A DNA stretch of 64,000 bases from Talpa occidentalis (GCF_014898055.3 NW_023600993.1:15404850-15468849), one strand, 5' to 3'; positions 22,288-33,703 are shown, numbered from the stretch's first letter. A program made the numbers and translations. Notes: generated from the letters alone by a model not told the origin.

Positions 22288-22946
22288 AATACCTTATTAT
22301 AAAACTAACTTCACCCATGACATCCTGTAGCACTTTGTTCTTTTATAACACCCACATCCTCTGCCTGTGGATGACAGAGGGAACGCATTTCAGGTGTGGG
22401 ACTTTATCCTTGTTTGGGATTTTTTTTCCCCTAATTCAAGTAGTTGGCTGCCAATTCCCACTGATTACTAAGGAAAAATGTTACTTAGTTTCTTCTTTTA
22501 CTGTCTCACAAAAAATAATTCTTCATGTATTTTATTATTGGAAACAGAATCCAGAAAATACCATAAGCTGAAATGTGTTAGAAAAATCAGTGCCTTATCC
22601 AAATGGATAGTAAACCTTCAACACTACATAATTTGTTCCAACATTTGTGTTTTTATTCTTCCATATTGCTTTTCTGTATATCATCCAACAATATTTGCTG
22701 ACAAAGATACATTTGAGGTTTTACCATATGCTTTCTTTGGGTATTATTTCAGCCATTTTAACTGTGACAGGATGAACAAGTTTTTCCTTAATGGCTGTAC
22801 TGTGCTTTTAACCTTTGCTTTAAAATGAGAGAGCTCAAGGAAGCTTCTAAATATTTATTACTACTTTTCATGAATTTATAAAGCTCAGTATTTAATGTTG
22901 CATAACCTTATAAATCCTGAAAAATTTTAATTTTTTTTAAGCAGGT
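22288..22946. other. No gene seen
   Basis: AT-rich unique sequence. The 116-codon frame at 22,478-22,828 is Phe/Ile/Leu-rich, as expected of random AT-rich DNA, and has no domain. Confidence 0.45.
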
Positions 22947-22963
22947 TTGAGATGCTTACTTTT

Positions 22964-23523
22964 TTTTTTTTTTATTTTTTTTTTTTTAAATATTAAATTT
23001 TATTTTTATATTCCCCCATACAATTGCAAACGCCCATTCTGACCCCAATCCTTCCCCTCCCGCCCCCCCACCCCCCAAAAAGTGTCTCTGGTTCATAGTT
23101 TTTTGTTGATTTTGATTTTCACTTTCTTATATTCATTTTCCTGGTCCCTTATTTAAGTTTTCTAGATTCCTGCTATGAGTGAGACCATCCGGTATTTTTC
23201 TTTTTCTTTTTGGCTTATTTCGCTGAGCATGATCCCTTCCAGTGCCATCCATGTTGCTGCAAATTGCATGTGTTTATCTTTTTTGAATGCTGAGTAATAT
23301 TCCATGGTATATATGTACCACATCTTCTTGATCCAGTCATCTATTTTTGGGCATTTGGGTTGTTTCCAAAGCTTAGCTATTGTAAACAGTGCTGCTATAA
23401 ACATAGGAGTGCAGGTGCTCTTTGGAATTGATGTTTCTGTGTCCTTTGGGTAATACCTAGGAGTGGAATTGCTGGATCATATGGAAGCTCTATGTTTAGT
23501 AGGTCCAGAAATCTCCACACAGC
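22964..23523 (-). mobile_element. Young L1, 5'-truncated 3' end
   Basis: On the minus strand it carries the ORF2 C-terminus (23,162-23,404 reads [20 protein letters not shown]... to [14 protein letters not shown]), then a C/G-rich 3' UTR and A-tail. Perfect 17-bp duplication TTGAGATGCTTACTTTT at 22,947-22,963 and 23,524-23,540. Near-identical to the copy at 56,465-57,243. One base is missing from the GGGTAA(A)TACC stretch at about 23,448, which breaks the ORF2 frame. Confidence 0.95.
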
Positions 23524-23540
23524 TTGAGATGCTTACTTTT

Positions 23541-23886
23541 AACATATCCTAATCAAATCTTATGGCATCATGCTATCATTTGCTATTTCTATTTCTGGCA
23601 ATACAGCCAACTAGGTTAGGAAGGAAGTGAGAGGCAGGGCTTTAACTGGAAAAAAGTAAAGTCAGGGATGTCCCACTCCTGTGGCTATCTTGCTTTTATG
23701 CCTTTGACAAAGCTGTCTTACCTGTCAGGTTGCCTGCCCTGTTGATGTATACCCATTTATTCTTAAAGATTGACTGGGGCATCTCCCTCCTGGAAACCTT
23801 CCCCATCCTTACACATGCTCAGGCTGTTTCTGAGGACACCCTCGATTTCAATTTATTCACTTTCTTATGATAGTTGTTGGTTTAAC
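23541..23886 (+). mobile_element. Unique sequence with a probable L2 piece
   Basis: CATCTCCCTCCTGGAAACCTTCCCCATCC at about 23,780 resembles the L2 3' phrase CTCCTCCAGGAAGCCTTCCCTGA. The rest is unassigned. The end is the target site of LTR-C. Confidence 0.4.
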
Positions 23887-24355
23887 TGTTAGGGGGAAAA
23901 GGATGTCCTAAAGCTAATTCCATACAGGCTTTGTGGACTCCACCCCCACCCCAGGCCAAAGCCAAAGACACTGGGAACTCCAAATCCCATCACCACCAAA
24001 GGGAAGGTAGCTGGGACCTGAGGGTGGGGTTAAGCAGCCAGGTTGATATAAGAGGCAGACATGTGGGCTTTGGGGGGGATCCCCATTTTGGCTCTCGGCC
24101 AGCTCGCAGCGTCCCGCCAGCTCTGAGAGTGACTTTGGGTTTCCAGGTCGGCGGATCGGGTAGGACGCATTAAAGACTTTATTTCCCGATTTTCTCCCTG
24201 AGTTGTACATTTTCCTTATTTCCTTTTCCCTTGTAAATAAACCTTTTATTAACCTTTTGTGTGTGTCTGTAGTGGAGTATTCATAAGTCCCTTTTAAGCG
24301 CGCGGGTGGGACCCACAGCCAGGAACCCGTTCAATATCGGGGCTGCTCTATAACA
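23887..24355 (+). mobile_element. Solo LTR, family LTR-C
   Basis: 469 bp from TGTTAGGGGG to CTCTATAACA with TAAC on both sides (23,883-23,886 and 24,356-24,359). TATA-like GATATAAGAGG near 24,044, AATAAA at 24,236-24,241, and a GC-rich U5 (AAGCGCGCGGGTGGG). ERV1-type by its 4-bp duplication. The ORFs here are incidental. Confidence 0.88.
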
Positions 24356-24359
24356 TAAC

Positions 24360-24945
24360 CAGTAGCCTTCTACATTTTGAACCTACCGTAGCAGAGTTTG
24401 TATGGCTGGTAGTAGATGCTTTGCCATTGTTACAGTGAGTAGCTAAAGCAGAAACTGGCCTGGTGGAGTTCACAGGTGTAAATGATAGGGCCTTGGATCT
24501 GTCTGATGAGGTCACTGGAGACAGTGGCTCTAACAGGCGGCAGAATCTTTGGCTTTGGGCTACGTGAGACTGTTGGTTCTCTTTTATCTCCCTTGCTAAA
24601 GAAAGGATTATGCTAAAAGGGAGGACTCTTTCTAAAGCGTGTGATCATAGCCAGAGGGAAGTCTGAATACTTTAGGTATGCTTCCTCAAACTTGTGGCAG
24701 AAAAGAAGGGGCTAGGGTAGCTTGGATTCCTTTTTAGACTTTATTGAAATTGTTTCCAGTGACAGCCTCTTTTCCTAATTGTGAAATGAATATACTGAAA
24801 TGCAAGTACAAAGAAAATATAAATTATTTGCTCTTCTGTTGGGGTAAAAAAAAAAAAATCAATCTTCTGGCTTATACTTTTCTGGTATTTTAATGGAGAA
24901 AAGGACAGTACATGTTTTGTAATGACTTACATATTCTGCTTCCCT
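24360..24945. other. No gene seen
   Basis: Unique sequence with an A-run at about 24,847. No ORF or repeat recognised. Confidence 0.4.
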
Positions 24946-24949
24946 CAGT

Positions 24950-25255
24950 ACCTGACTCCCTTAACTTTTGTTCCCTGACTTGAGTCACACTGTCCTCATT
25001 GCTATTATTTATGCACACGAGGCACACTCTACCTCCTTCAGGCCTTCTGGCTTATTTCCAGGTGGGCTCTCTTCCCCAAACACTCTTCACTTTCTGGCCT
25101 TTGCACACATCTTACATTCTCAAAAGCGCCTAGCCTGACTATTTTATTTGACACTGCAACCCACCACCAGTATTTCCTCAAACCCATGCTTCCAGTCCCT
25201 TTAGCCTGCTCCACTTTGCTTTTCTTAATAGAATATTGGATTTTCTGACCTACTG
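24950..25255 (+). mobile_element. L2 LINE 3' region
   Basis: CAGGCCTTCTGGCTTATTTCC, CTTTCTGGCCTTTGCACAC and CAGTCCCTTTAGCCTGCTCC follow the order of the L2 consensus 3' region (CTTTGCACATGCTGTTCCC ... TTACCCTGCTTTATTTTTC). Strongly diverged. Confidence 0.5.
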
Positions 25256-25261
25256 TGGAAT

Positions 25262-25859
25262 TGTTACAGGGCAGGGAGAGGGGCACCCCAGGTCCCACAA
25301 ACCTGCCTGCTCTAAATAGGTTCTGCCATCTGCTGCATCAACACAAAACATATGAGACTTAATGAAAAGGAACTTTAATACAATTAGTAAACAATGCAGG
25401 AAAGGCAAAGAATATAGTTTCTAAATCAAGCAGCCAAAGTTACCTGTCCCCTCGTGGGTAAAAGTCCACCCAAGTGGACTGGCCCAGAGCAAGACCCCAC
25501 AGCCCGCCACAAGTCTAAAGCATCTTCCAGTGGGGACCCACAGAAAAGGGTCAGAAACAACCAGACAAGTCTGGAGGGAAAACAGCAAAATCAAAATCAA
25601 GACCAAAACCACCATTGTCACCTCCCCATGGGTCTCTCACCCACATCTGTGTCACCCAGTCCATGACCAAAAGGCAAGCGCAGTTTCTTCACGTGTCTCT
25701 CAGCTTCATGTGCCTCCTCCAGGTCTCCTTCTGGCTCCATCCTGCTTCCTTCCTTCTCAGTCTCTGCAGCTTCATCTTCTCCCTGCTCAGCTCCACCCTC
25801 CTTTTGAGTGGGGCAGGAAACCTGGAACCTCCCCCTTTCCTGGGGACCACCCTGTTACA
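25262..25859 (-). mobile_element. Solo LTR, family LTR-A
   Basis: 598 bp; on the minus strand it starts TGTAACAGGGTGGTCCCC and ends CTGCCCTGTAACA, with GAAT on both sides (25,258-25,261 and 25,860-25,863). Collinear with 3241-3827 throughout. The frame at 25,421-25,621 on the minus strand matches the equivalent frame at 3474-3662, but no function is recognisable. Confidence 0.92.
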
Positions 25860-25894
25860 GAATGTCCTTATTTTATTATGCTAATGTTTATTGC

Positions 25895-26015
25895 CAGAAG
25901 TGTCCTCTCTCCTAGCTAGAATGTAAGCACTTCAATTGCAAATATGACAGTGAGTGAATATAACAGCAAGCAGCACATAGTCAATAAACATTTGTTGAAG
26001 GGAGGAGTAACTAGC
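25895..26015 (+). mobile_element. L2 LINE 3' end fragment
   Basis: TAGAATGTAAGCACTTCAAT ... AGTCAATAAACATTTGTTGAAG is the L2 3' end pattern. Confidence 0.55.
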
Positions 26016-26036
26016 TGATTACCACTAAAACAGTAA

Positions 26037-26915
26037 TGTTACAGGGCAGGGAGAGGGGGCATCCCATAACCCCCAAACCTGCTCATCGTAATTGTCTTGA
26101 TTCAGCAGGTTCTGCCATCTGCTTCATCAAGACAAAACATGCACTAGTGCGTAAGACCTTCCATGGAGAGGAACTTTAATACAATTAGTGTGCAATACAG
26201 AAAGGCGGAAGGATAGGGCCTCTCCTGGTGGCGAAGCATTTGAGCGCTGGGCTGCGAAGCTGCCTGCAGCCTCTGCAGAGCCGGTTCGATCCCCGGCTGC
26301 CAGCGAGGGTCCCACATGGAGCGCAGACCTCTCCTGCCGCCCGCTGCTCCTATCAGCGGTGTATTTCATCAGTCTGCCTGTTCTGCTCCCCGCTCTGGCT
26401 CTGGTGAATTCTCTCACCCTCCTGTGCTTCTGACTGTGCCCAGTTCTTGCATAAATAAATAAATAAATCTTAAAAAAAAAGGAGGAAGGATAAAATTTCC
26501 AAGCACCGAAGTTACTCATCCCCTTGTGGATAAATGTCCAGCCAAACAAGGTTGGCTCAAAGCTAGGCCTGAGAGCTTGCAGTAAGTCTAAAGCACCTCC
26601 TGGTGGGGACCAATCAGAAAGGACAGAAGGGACCAGACAAATCTGTAAGGAAAAGAGCAAAATCAAAATCAAAGCTGCCATTGTTAACCTCCCTATGAGT
26701 CTCTCACCCACACCTGTTTCAACCAGTCCAGGACCAAGAAGCAAGTGCAGCTTCTTCCCAGATCTCTCTGCTCCATGTGCCTCCTTCAGGCCTCCTCCTG
26801 GCTCTCCGTCTCTCTTCCTTCCTCCTCCAGTCTCCTCTCCCAGCTCAGCTCCACCCTTCCTTGGGTGGGGCAGGGAACCTAGAACCTCCCCTTTCCTAGG
26901 GACCACCCTGTTACA
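26037..26915 (-). mobile_element. Solo LTR, family LTR-A, with SINE inside
   Basis: TGTTACAGGG to CCCTGTTACA on the plus strand, so minus orientation, with GTAA on both sides (26,033-26,036 and 26,916-26,919). Without the SINE and its duplication the LTR is about 595 bp. The 259-codon minus-strand ORF across this block reads through LTR and SINE and is not a gene. Confidence 0.92.
26216..26483 (+). mobile_element. tRNA-derived SINE inside LTR-A
   Basis: Full-length copy, tail AAATAAATAAATCTT-(A)9. 15-bp duplication AAAGG(C/A)GGAAGGATA ending at 26,215 and at 26,492, one mismatch. Confidence 0.94.
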
Positions 26916-26983
26916 GTAATATATTGTGACATGTTGTTTTGTGGACTTAGTAATATACTGTTGTTTTTAACTTGGCAATATAC

Positions 26984-28020
26984 TGAAGTTGGTCTTGGAG
27001 ATGTTGGATTCGGAGAGTTGGATCCTTCGGTTAACTCTGGAACAAGTTACACCTGAGCTCCCCTTTCAGCAGCACTGGCGAGTTTCTCCAGGAGACAGAG
27101 GCGTTAGTTTTATCCAAAAGGGCAGCTTTGTTAAAAAAAAGGAGGGAAGGGTAAAGAATGTTTGCACAGACACAAGGGGCAGAAAGAGCTGCCCCTGAAA
27201 GGGACAGGTTTGCTACAAGAGAGGGCTACATGGTCATAGACGGGCAGCCTTGGAAGGAGGGCTGCCGCTGCTGCTTTGCAAAAGGAGGAGATCAAGGAAG
27301 AGAATAAGTTAGCTGAGGAGCTCCTGCACTGGCACAGGTGGGCAGAAGACCTATAGAAAGTTATCATGAGGCGCAGATCAGAGGTGGGGATATGGCTTCT
27401 GCCTTTTGTCAGTGCTGAAGGGGCACTGATAAAGTCATCTTCCTTTTGGGAGGGGCTCATTCTTTTGTGGAGTTAACTTTTGTTTATAACTTTTGTTAAC
27501 CTAATAACTTCTAGGGTTGATTTCTAAGGGCTGGGGTTCTCTACAATGGCCTCAATCACCATATCCCCACCTCTGGTCTCTGCCTTCTGACACTTCCTAC
27601 AGCAGTCTGATACTTGCCATAGCAGTTGGCTGCCTAAGGGGTTTTCATTTCTATAGCTGCTTTGGGTACAGGCCAGAGGTGTGGAGGGTGAGAGGATTCA
27701 CCAGGGACCGAGTCAGGAACAGAACAGGCAGATTGACCGAAGTACACTGCTGAGGGGAGCAGTGGGCGAGACAGGAGAGGTCTGCTGCGCCATGTGGGTT
27801 GCTCCCTGGCTGGCTGGGGATTGAACTCGTGCTGTAATGGTTACGGAGAGCTTCATAGGTTGCGTCGTAACCCCTTGCGCCACCAGGGAGGCCCTCTATA
27901 GCTGCTTTAATGACCGTGTTAATCACTTTTCCCTTTACTTTCAGCTCCCGGCATTGTGTCAGCCAGATTTCTGGTTTTGTGATGCCTCCTTTCCGGCTTT
28001 TCTGCTCTTAACCTCCATCA
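26984..28020 (-). mobile_element. Solo LTR, family LTR-E (inverted partner of the next LTR)
   Basis: On the minus strand it starts TGATGGAGGTTAAGAG and ends GACCAACTTCA, with ATAC on both sides (26,980-26,983 and 28,021-28,024). About 790 bp once the SINE at 27,664 and its duplication are removed. It contains 68-70 bp tandem units around GGCAGC...TCTGCC (27,130-27,300). The same sequence returns in opposite orientation at 28,036-30,054. Confidence 0.85.
27664..27894 (-). mobile_element. tRNA-derived SINE without A-tail, inside LTR-E
   Basis: The minus-strand copy runs from a normal head to GGCCTGTACCC and stops there; the usual CAGTTCTTGTATGCATAAATAAATCTT-(A)n tail is absent. A perfect 14-bp duplication, TCTATAGCTGCTTT (27,650-27,663 and 27,895-27,908), abuts both ends, so the loss happened during insertion and not later. 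Confidence 0.9.
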
Positions 28021-28518
28021 ATACTGTGTCCATCTTAATGGAGGCTAAGAATAAAAGATTTGTGAAGGAGGCATCACAAGACCGGAAACTGGAGGAAGGG
28101 GTAGAAATAATTAACGTAGTCATTAAACAAGCTATAGGAAAGTAAAGTATCCAGAGGTGCAGATCAGAGATGGGGATATGGAGATTGGGGGCCATTGGAA
28201 AAAAAATCTATCTAGTCAACCCAAACATAGGAAAATACCTAAGGTGCTAACCCTAGCAATAATTAATTTACCAGCAGTAAACAATCCCACAAAGGAATGA
28301 ATCTCTCCCGAAGAGACTATAGCAGTGCAGTTTTTGTATTGGCAACAGCAACAACTTCTGCCTGTGACTCTTGACATGTTTCTCTTTACCAAGCCTCTCC
28401 CTTCACAAAACAGGAGAGGCAGCTTTCATTCCCCAGGCTGCCTGTCTGTGACTATGCAGGCCTCTCTCTTAACCAACCGGTGTCCTCAGGGGCAGCTCTT
28501 GCCACCTGCTTGTGTCAG

Positions 28519-29856
28519 TGTAACACTTGGTCCCCAGGGAAAAGGGAGGTTCCAGGTTCCCTCCCCACCCCAGGAAGGGTGGAGCTGAGCAGGGAGGAGG
28601 AGAAGCTGGAGAGGAGACTGGAGGAAGGGACGGAAAAGAGGAACTAGAAGGAGACCACGAGGAGGCGCATGGAGCCGAGAGAGGTGAAGAAGCTATGCTT
28701 GCATCTAGGTCTTGGACTGGTTGGAACAGATGTGGGTGAGAGACCCGTGGGGAGGTTAACAATGGCAGCTTTTATCTTGATTTTGCTCCTGTTGCAGTCA
28801 TGCTGGGCCCCTTTTACCCCTTTCCTATGGGTCTGCACCAGGAGGCGCCTGAGACTTGTGGCAGGCTTTCGGGCCTCAGTGGCCCTGCTTTGAGCCAACC
28901 CTGTTTGGCTGGGCATTTGCTCACAAGAGGATGGGTGCTTGATTTGTAAAGTATGTTTTTCCCCTTCTCTTTATTGCACACTAATTTTGTTAAAGGTCTT
29001 TTCTATGAAAGGTCTTACACACTAAAGTATATTTTTTCTTGATGTTGAGACATAGGGCAAGCTAGGAATTAGGCAGTTTTAGGGACAGTGCAGGAGGGGA
29101 CCTCTGAAGAATTTAGGGAGGCTTCAGAGATAAGGACAACCAAGGGAATGTAACCAATTCCACTAGGAAAAACAAACATCCCAGGACCAAGGACGACATT
29201 GTTAACGCTGGTCCTGGTTTCCTTCAGGTGGTAAAGGGAGGCAGAGATTGGAGAAATGGAGAGTGGTTTAATTTATGGACACATTAGAAGGGCAGCTGTT
29301 TAACTTCAATGCAGGGATGCCCATCCAGAGGACTGGGCCATAAAGATAAAGATGCAACAAATGGGGAAAGAGAAAGCTGTTAGATAAGGAATGTGAAGAT
29401 CCCCCACTCAGTAGCAAATTAAGTGAGACAGCCGAGAACTAACCAATCACAAAGAGACTGGCGGAGCTTTGGAATAATGAGGGAAAGAAGGTTTATATTC
29501 CCTGAGACACGACTCCACTTGGGCTTCCTTGCCCCTCCCTGGCCTGGTTCCCTGGCCTGGGAGTCCCACTTTATTTCTGTTCTTTTTCTCCTCAATAAAC
29601 TTTTTCTTTCTATAAACAAACCTGCCTCTTCTTGCTTGCTTGCCTGAGCGTCTGCGAAGTTCCTGCTGTGGCTTTGTGAGACACCAACCCGTGGGGGTCT
29701 AGTGGCTGGGGCTCAGCGCTGCCCTGCAGCCTGGGATCCGTTCCTGGCTGGGAGACTAGGCCTGACAATTCCGGTATCAATGTGATGGATGGCAGAACCT
29801 ATTTACAGAGGGCAGGTTTGGGGGTTCTGAGGTGCCTCTCATCCTGCCCTGTAACA
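28519..29856 (+). mobile_element. Solo LTR, family LTR-A, inside LTR-E, containing LTR-D
   Basis: TGTAACACTTGGTCCCC to CTGCCCTGTAACA, with TCAG before and TAAG after (one mismatch). The parts 28,519-29,045 and 29,780-29,856 join to one LTR-A of about 600 bp. LTR-E sequence continues on both sides. Confidence 0.88.
29046..29779 (+). mobile_element. Solo LTR, family LTR-D, inside LTR-A
   Basis: 734 bp from TGAGACATAGGG to CCGGTATCA with ATGT on both sides (29,042-29,045 and 29,780-29,783). AATAAA at 29,594-29,599 is followed by a GC-rich U5. It is the innermost and hence youngest insertion of this nest. Confidence 0.87.
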
Positions 29857-30059
29857 TAAGCATCCTTTTCCTTTTTTATAATAAGTCTGCCGTTTTGGAT
29901 ATAAGTTAAGGACTCTGCCTTGTGGGGAAACTCACCTAGGAAAACTTGCAGTGTGCTGCTGATGGGGGGAGTGGGGAGGAGCTCTGATGAAACTTTTCTC
30001 AGAGGTAACCCAAGGACCCCCGCTCTCCAAACCTAACACCTCTCCAAGTTGACATCACA

Positions 30060-33000
30060 TAAATATTCCTTGACACAAATATCCCAGAGAGCTCTTATGA
30101 TTCAAATGGTTTTCATAATTGTTCAAGCATCAGGAAAGATTTGATACAAGACTGGGGAATAGTAGACTGTAGACTGTGTCCCATTCATTATCTACATAAT
30201 TAGGAAAAATTAAATAAGTATATATGTTCCGTATAACACATTTTTCATTATTAGATGTTCATTATATTTAATATATAAATATATAGTTGATTAAAAAATT
30301 TATTGAAGCAAGCAAATTAAGTGAGTTTATGAAAGAATCAACTGTGAGGACTTGAGTCTGGAAACAACCTCCAGATAGCTCTACTAAAGCTGCCCAAATT
30401 CTGGGTTTCCCAGTGAGGTTTATACAGCTATTTTCAGGATTTTTGTTGAGGCAAAGAAAATTTGGTATGGGGTCTGGCTAATGTATTCATGTACTATCTA
30501 TGCATGGAGGACAAACCAAGAGGGTTATTAACATTTACCCTCTCTATTTACAACATTATCTTCTGGGAACTGGGAATTTTAGCAATGCCATAAATCTTAA
30601 AGTCTCTTTTTCTGAAGTTACGGATTTGCTGGAGGCAACTCTTTGTTGTTCATGCAGCTTCTTCCTTCTTCATGAGAACAGTGTAGATGTGTCTACTCGT
30701 GGTTTTTGTCCCTTAGATGAGATCAAGGAGACAGGTACCCTCTTAAGTGTTGATTTTAGCTTATAATATATTTTCATCTTTATGAATATGTGAAATAAAT
30801 ATAAAACTCATAAAAATATATAATTGGATCTATGTCCTACTACATGAAAAAAAATTGTTAGAGAAGTCGGGGAAGTAAATATGTGAGTTATATATTGAAA
30901 TAATACCCTTTTAGGCAGAAGCCAAATGTGACAACTTTTCCTCCCCAATCATTGGCATGTAATGTATCCTCTTCAATTCTGCTTGAGGTCATTCCATTGT
31001 CACTGAAGTGGCTGCTATCATCTTGCCTGGGAGGTTCTGTAACAGCAGCTGCCCCTCTCTCTTATAAAGAAGAGCAAAAATTGTAGCAGCTTTTTCTTTT
31101 TTTCAAATGTAGCAGCTTCTTTTCCTGGTAACCTCTGTCCCTGTTTGCCCAGTGACTGGTGGTGATTGGTCCTCTGGTTGAAGACAAAATGCCTGCAGAT
31201 TGAAATGCTCTTTTAATTCTTAGATATCAATTTCAGTTTTGAGGGGGTGGAGAGATTGTGTATCACAGAGAAGCAAGCATGAAAGACCCGTGATTAATGA
31301 ACAGAAAGAAGTCCATTTGGCTTCTCATTCCCTTTTTTTGTTCCCTAGTCTGACTGACTGTCTCTTGTCCATTTTCCTGCTGCTGACCATTGTGACTGTG
31401 CAACCACCTATGGCTTTTTCACCTGTTACCAGTGTGGTTCACACATTCCAAATGATAGCGGACACGTTAGGAACTCAAATAGGGGAAATGCCTAGTCTTT
31501 CTTATTGGTCTTTGGCATTGTGTTGCTTCCATTCAATAGTTACTCATCTAGCTAATTATTCTGGGAGACAGTGAGTGTTAAGGGTCATATATTTGATCAC
31601 AGGTGAAATCAGAGAAGGCCGGCATCTGCTATATTCAAAAATAAATTCTAAGAAATGAACACTTTTGAAGTATATATTACTCTTTTCATTAGAATGTGGA
31701 AAAGTTCCAAGAAAGCTGACATGCTGAATATCTTAAGAACCTTCAATTGAGATGCCTGATGAAAGTGCACAGGAATTTCTTACAGCTTAAATAATGGATG
31801 AGTAAGAGGCATCTATTGTTACTTTCCTGTCTATTTCTTTTCTTTATCTTTTCTATATTATGCATTTGTCACTTTTAAAGAAACCTCTATTTTAAAACCC
31901 ATTACATCTTTCAGCCCAAAGAGAGTTCTGCAAAGTCTTGTTTGTGATGGAAAGATGGCATCACATAATAAAATATAACTGATAAGGATAATTTAAACAT
32001 AAAGTAGACAACATAATTATATTCTCTAGAATTGGAAGATGAATTTGGTGAGTAAACCATGTATACATAAAAATTATATAATTCATAGTTGTGAGAAATG
32101 AGAGTAGCTATCAGTATTCTTTCTGAGTAGTCCAAATAATTAGAAAAGAAGTAGAGGGGAAAAAGCCACTAGAAATAAGACTTAATTTCAGGTGTCATCA
32201 GTAGAAATATGCCAAGTAATTCATCACTCTTTCAAATAGTCAAAAAAAAAAAAATCTAGGGAAAGCCCTAGGAGGCATAATTAGTTATGCAGAAATTTGA
32301 AAAATTTGCAAAAAGTCATGGTTATAAATTGTCATTTTTTTCCCCCCCATGAGACCTGAGTAATGCTTCATCAACAAATCTCAAAAGACTTTTAAGCACA
32401 TCTCAACAAGAAATACTTGTCTTTGTACTTGCCATAGAACTTTTAACTTAAGAGTGGCCGACTTTGGAAGGTTAGCTTATTTTTTGAAAAGCTTTTTGGA
32501 AGTCTGCCACTTATATTTCTGGGCTTCATTTCCTCTTCATGAAAAATGGAGGAACTGTGCCTGTCACCCATTTATCTCCCAAGGGTGTTATACAGCATCT
32601 GCAGCAAGTTCATTTACCCACAATCCTGTGCTGTGAATGACAGACCAATGGGCCTCTCTGGCCCAATAAGTGTTCTTGGTTTCTGTTGCCTCAGGGAAGG
32701 GAGTGTCTTATTATCCCCTTATCTCCTATTGATAATATTTATTTTCTACATTTCAGACAGCTCTTCACTAAATATGGAACTCAAAAACTTCCATAGGAAC
32801 CTTGACCAGAGGACTCATTTCTAGGCCTGGCTGCCATAGTCCTTTTCACAAAGCACGCTGGGAATGGATCAGAAGTTCTAGTCAATACATCTTACAGGTA
32901 TCCTCACTGCTTTTCCTTACTCTCATTGGTTATGTCTGAGACTGTCTAGCTGGAGACTTGGTTGGGGTACGAAGTGGGAATGGTCTAGGACAGTGGGATG

Positions 33001-33460
33001 CTTTTTATTCCTGAATTTCCTTCCCAGTATTTATAGTGCCACTGAAGTCTCACCCCCATGGCTTTGGTCGTAGAAGTTTACCTTCCCATTTCTAGAGTTA
33101 CACTGAGAGAAAACAAGCATTGCTATGTCTGGGGTAGAAGTTGGGTGGCATCAGTTTTCGCTGAGAAACAATTGTCAATGATGGTTTCATTCTGTGGACC
33201 TTTTAGTAACAATATAACTCACTTATGGTTTGGGCTAAGTGGACTTCCGTGGGCTATACTACACTCTAACATTGCTTATATGCGAACGATGTGTCCCGAG
33301 TTCCAAAAAATGTACTTAAAATGTTTGCAAGCAAACCCTTTCTCAGTGGAACATTGCAGGACTGACTTGGACTGGACATAATGGAGAGCTGAGAAAATGT
33401 GGTCCCACTTGGCATTCACTAGTGCCTGCAAATTTCAGTCTCCAAACTTTATGTCCTTAA
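30060..33460. other. No gene seen
   Basis: 3.4 kb of unique, mostly AT-rich sequence. The largest frames (31,239-31,574, 111 codons; 33,058-33,381, 107 codons) show no recognised domain, and I see no flanking splice signals that would persuade. An A-run is at 32,241-32,252. Confidence 0.45.
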
Positions 33461-33633
33461 AACTTTTTTTAATTGAAATATAATTGACATATAACATTAC
33501 ATTACTTTCAGGTGTACATTGTAATGATTCAATATTAGTATATATTGCAATGCAAAATGATCATCACAATTGGTCTACTTCACAGTCATCACCACATATA
33601 TTTATAAAATTTTTTCTTGTGAGGAGAATTTTT

Positions 33634-33703
33634 TTTAAAATTTTATTTAAATTTTATTTTTATATTCCCCATACAATTACAACCCCCTATTTTGACCCCA
33701 AGC
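33634..33703 (-). mobile_element. 70-bp L1 3' end inserted in old L1
   Basis: The 70 bp match the extreme 3' end of the young L1 copies (TATTCCCCATACAATTACAACC ... TTTTGACCCCAA), with the A-tail complement on the left. Perfect 15-bp duplication GTGAGGAGAATTTTT at 33,619-33,633 and 33,704-33,718. Confidence 0.88.

Larger units (their letters stand above)
28036..30054 (+). mobile_element. Solo LTR, family LTR-E, with nested LTRs
   Basis: Reverse-complement alignment with 26,984-28,020 runs from TAATGGAGGCTAAGAA to CTCTCCAAGTTGACA. Matching landmarks in order: GAGGCATCACAAGACCGG, GCAGATCAGAGATGGGGATATGG, AATGAATCTCTCCC, GACTATGCAGGCCTCTCTC, GGGGAAACTCACC. After the LTR-A insertion (28,519-29,856) is removed it is about 675 bp. 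The first G of TG is mutated and no target duplication is clear. Confidence 0.8.

Noticed and set aside
23914..24210. 98- and 80-codon ORFs on opposite strands
   Set aside because: Both lie inside solo LTR-C; chance frames in GC-rich LTR sequence.
26127..26906. 259-codon minus-strand ORF, the longest of the window
   Set aside because: It runs through LTR-A, a SINE and LTR-A again; the reading frame changes source at the SINE borders. No domain and no gene-like context.
26984..30054. Foldback or terminal-inverted-repeat DNA transposon
   Set aside because: The left arm alone has a 4-bp target duplication and TG...CA ends, which fits a solo LTR; the arms are two separate insertions.
31239..31574. 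111-codon ORF as possible exon or small gene
   Set aside because: Composition looks random, with no domain, no good start context and no neighbouring exon that I can support.
33058..33381. 107-codon ORF
   Set aside because: No recognised family or motif; cannot be told from chance in unique DNA.
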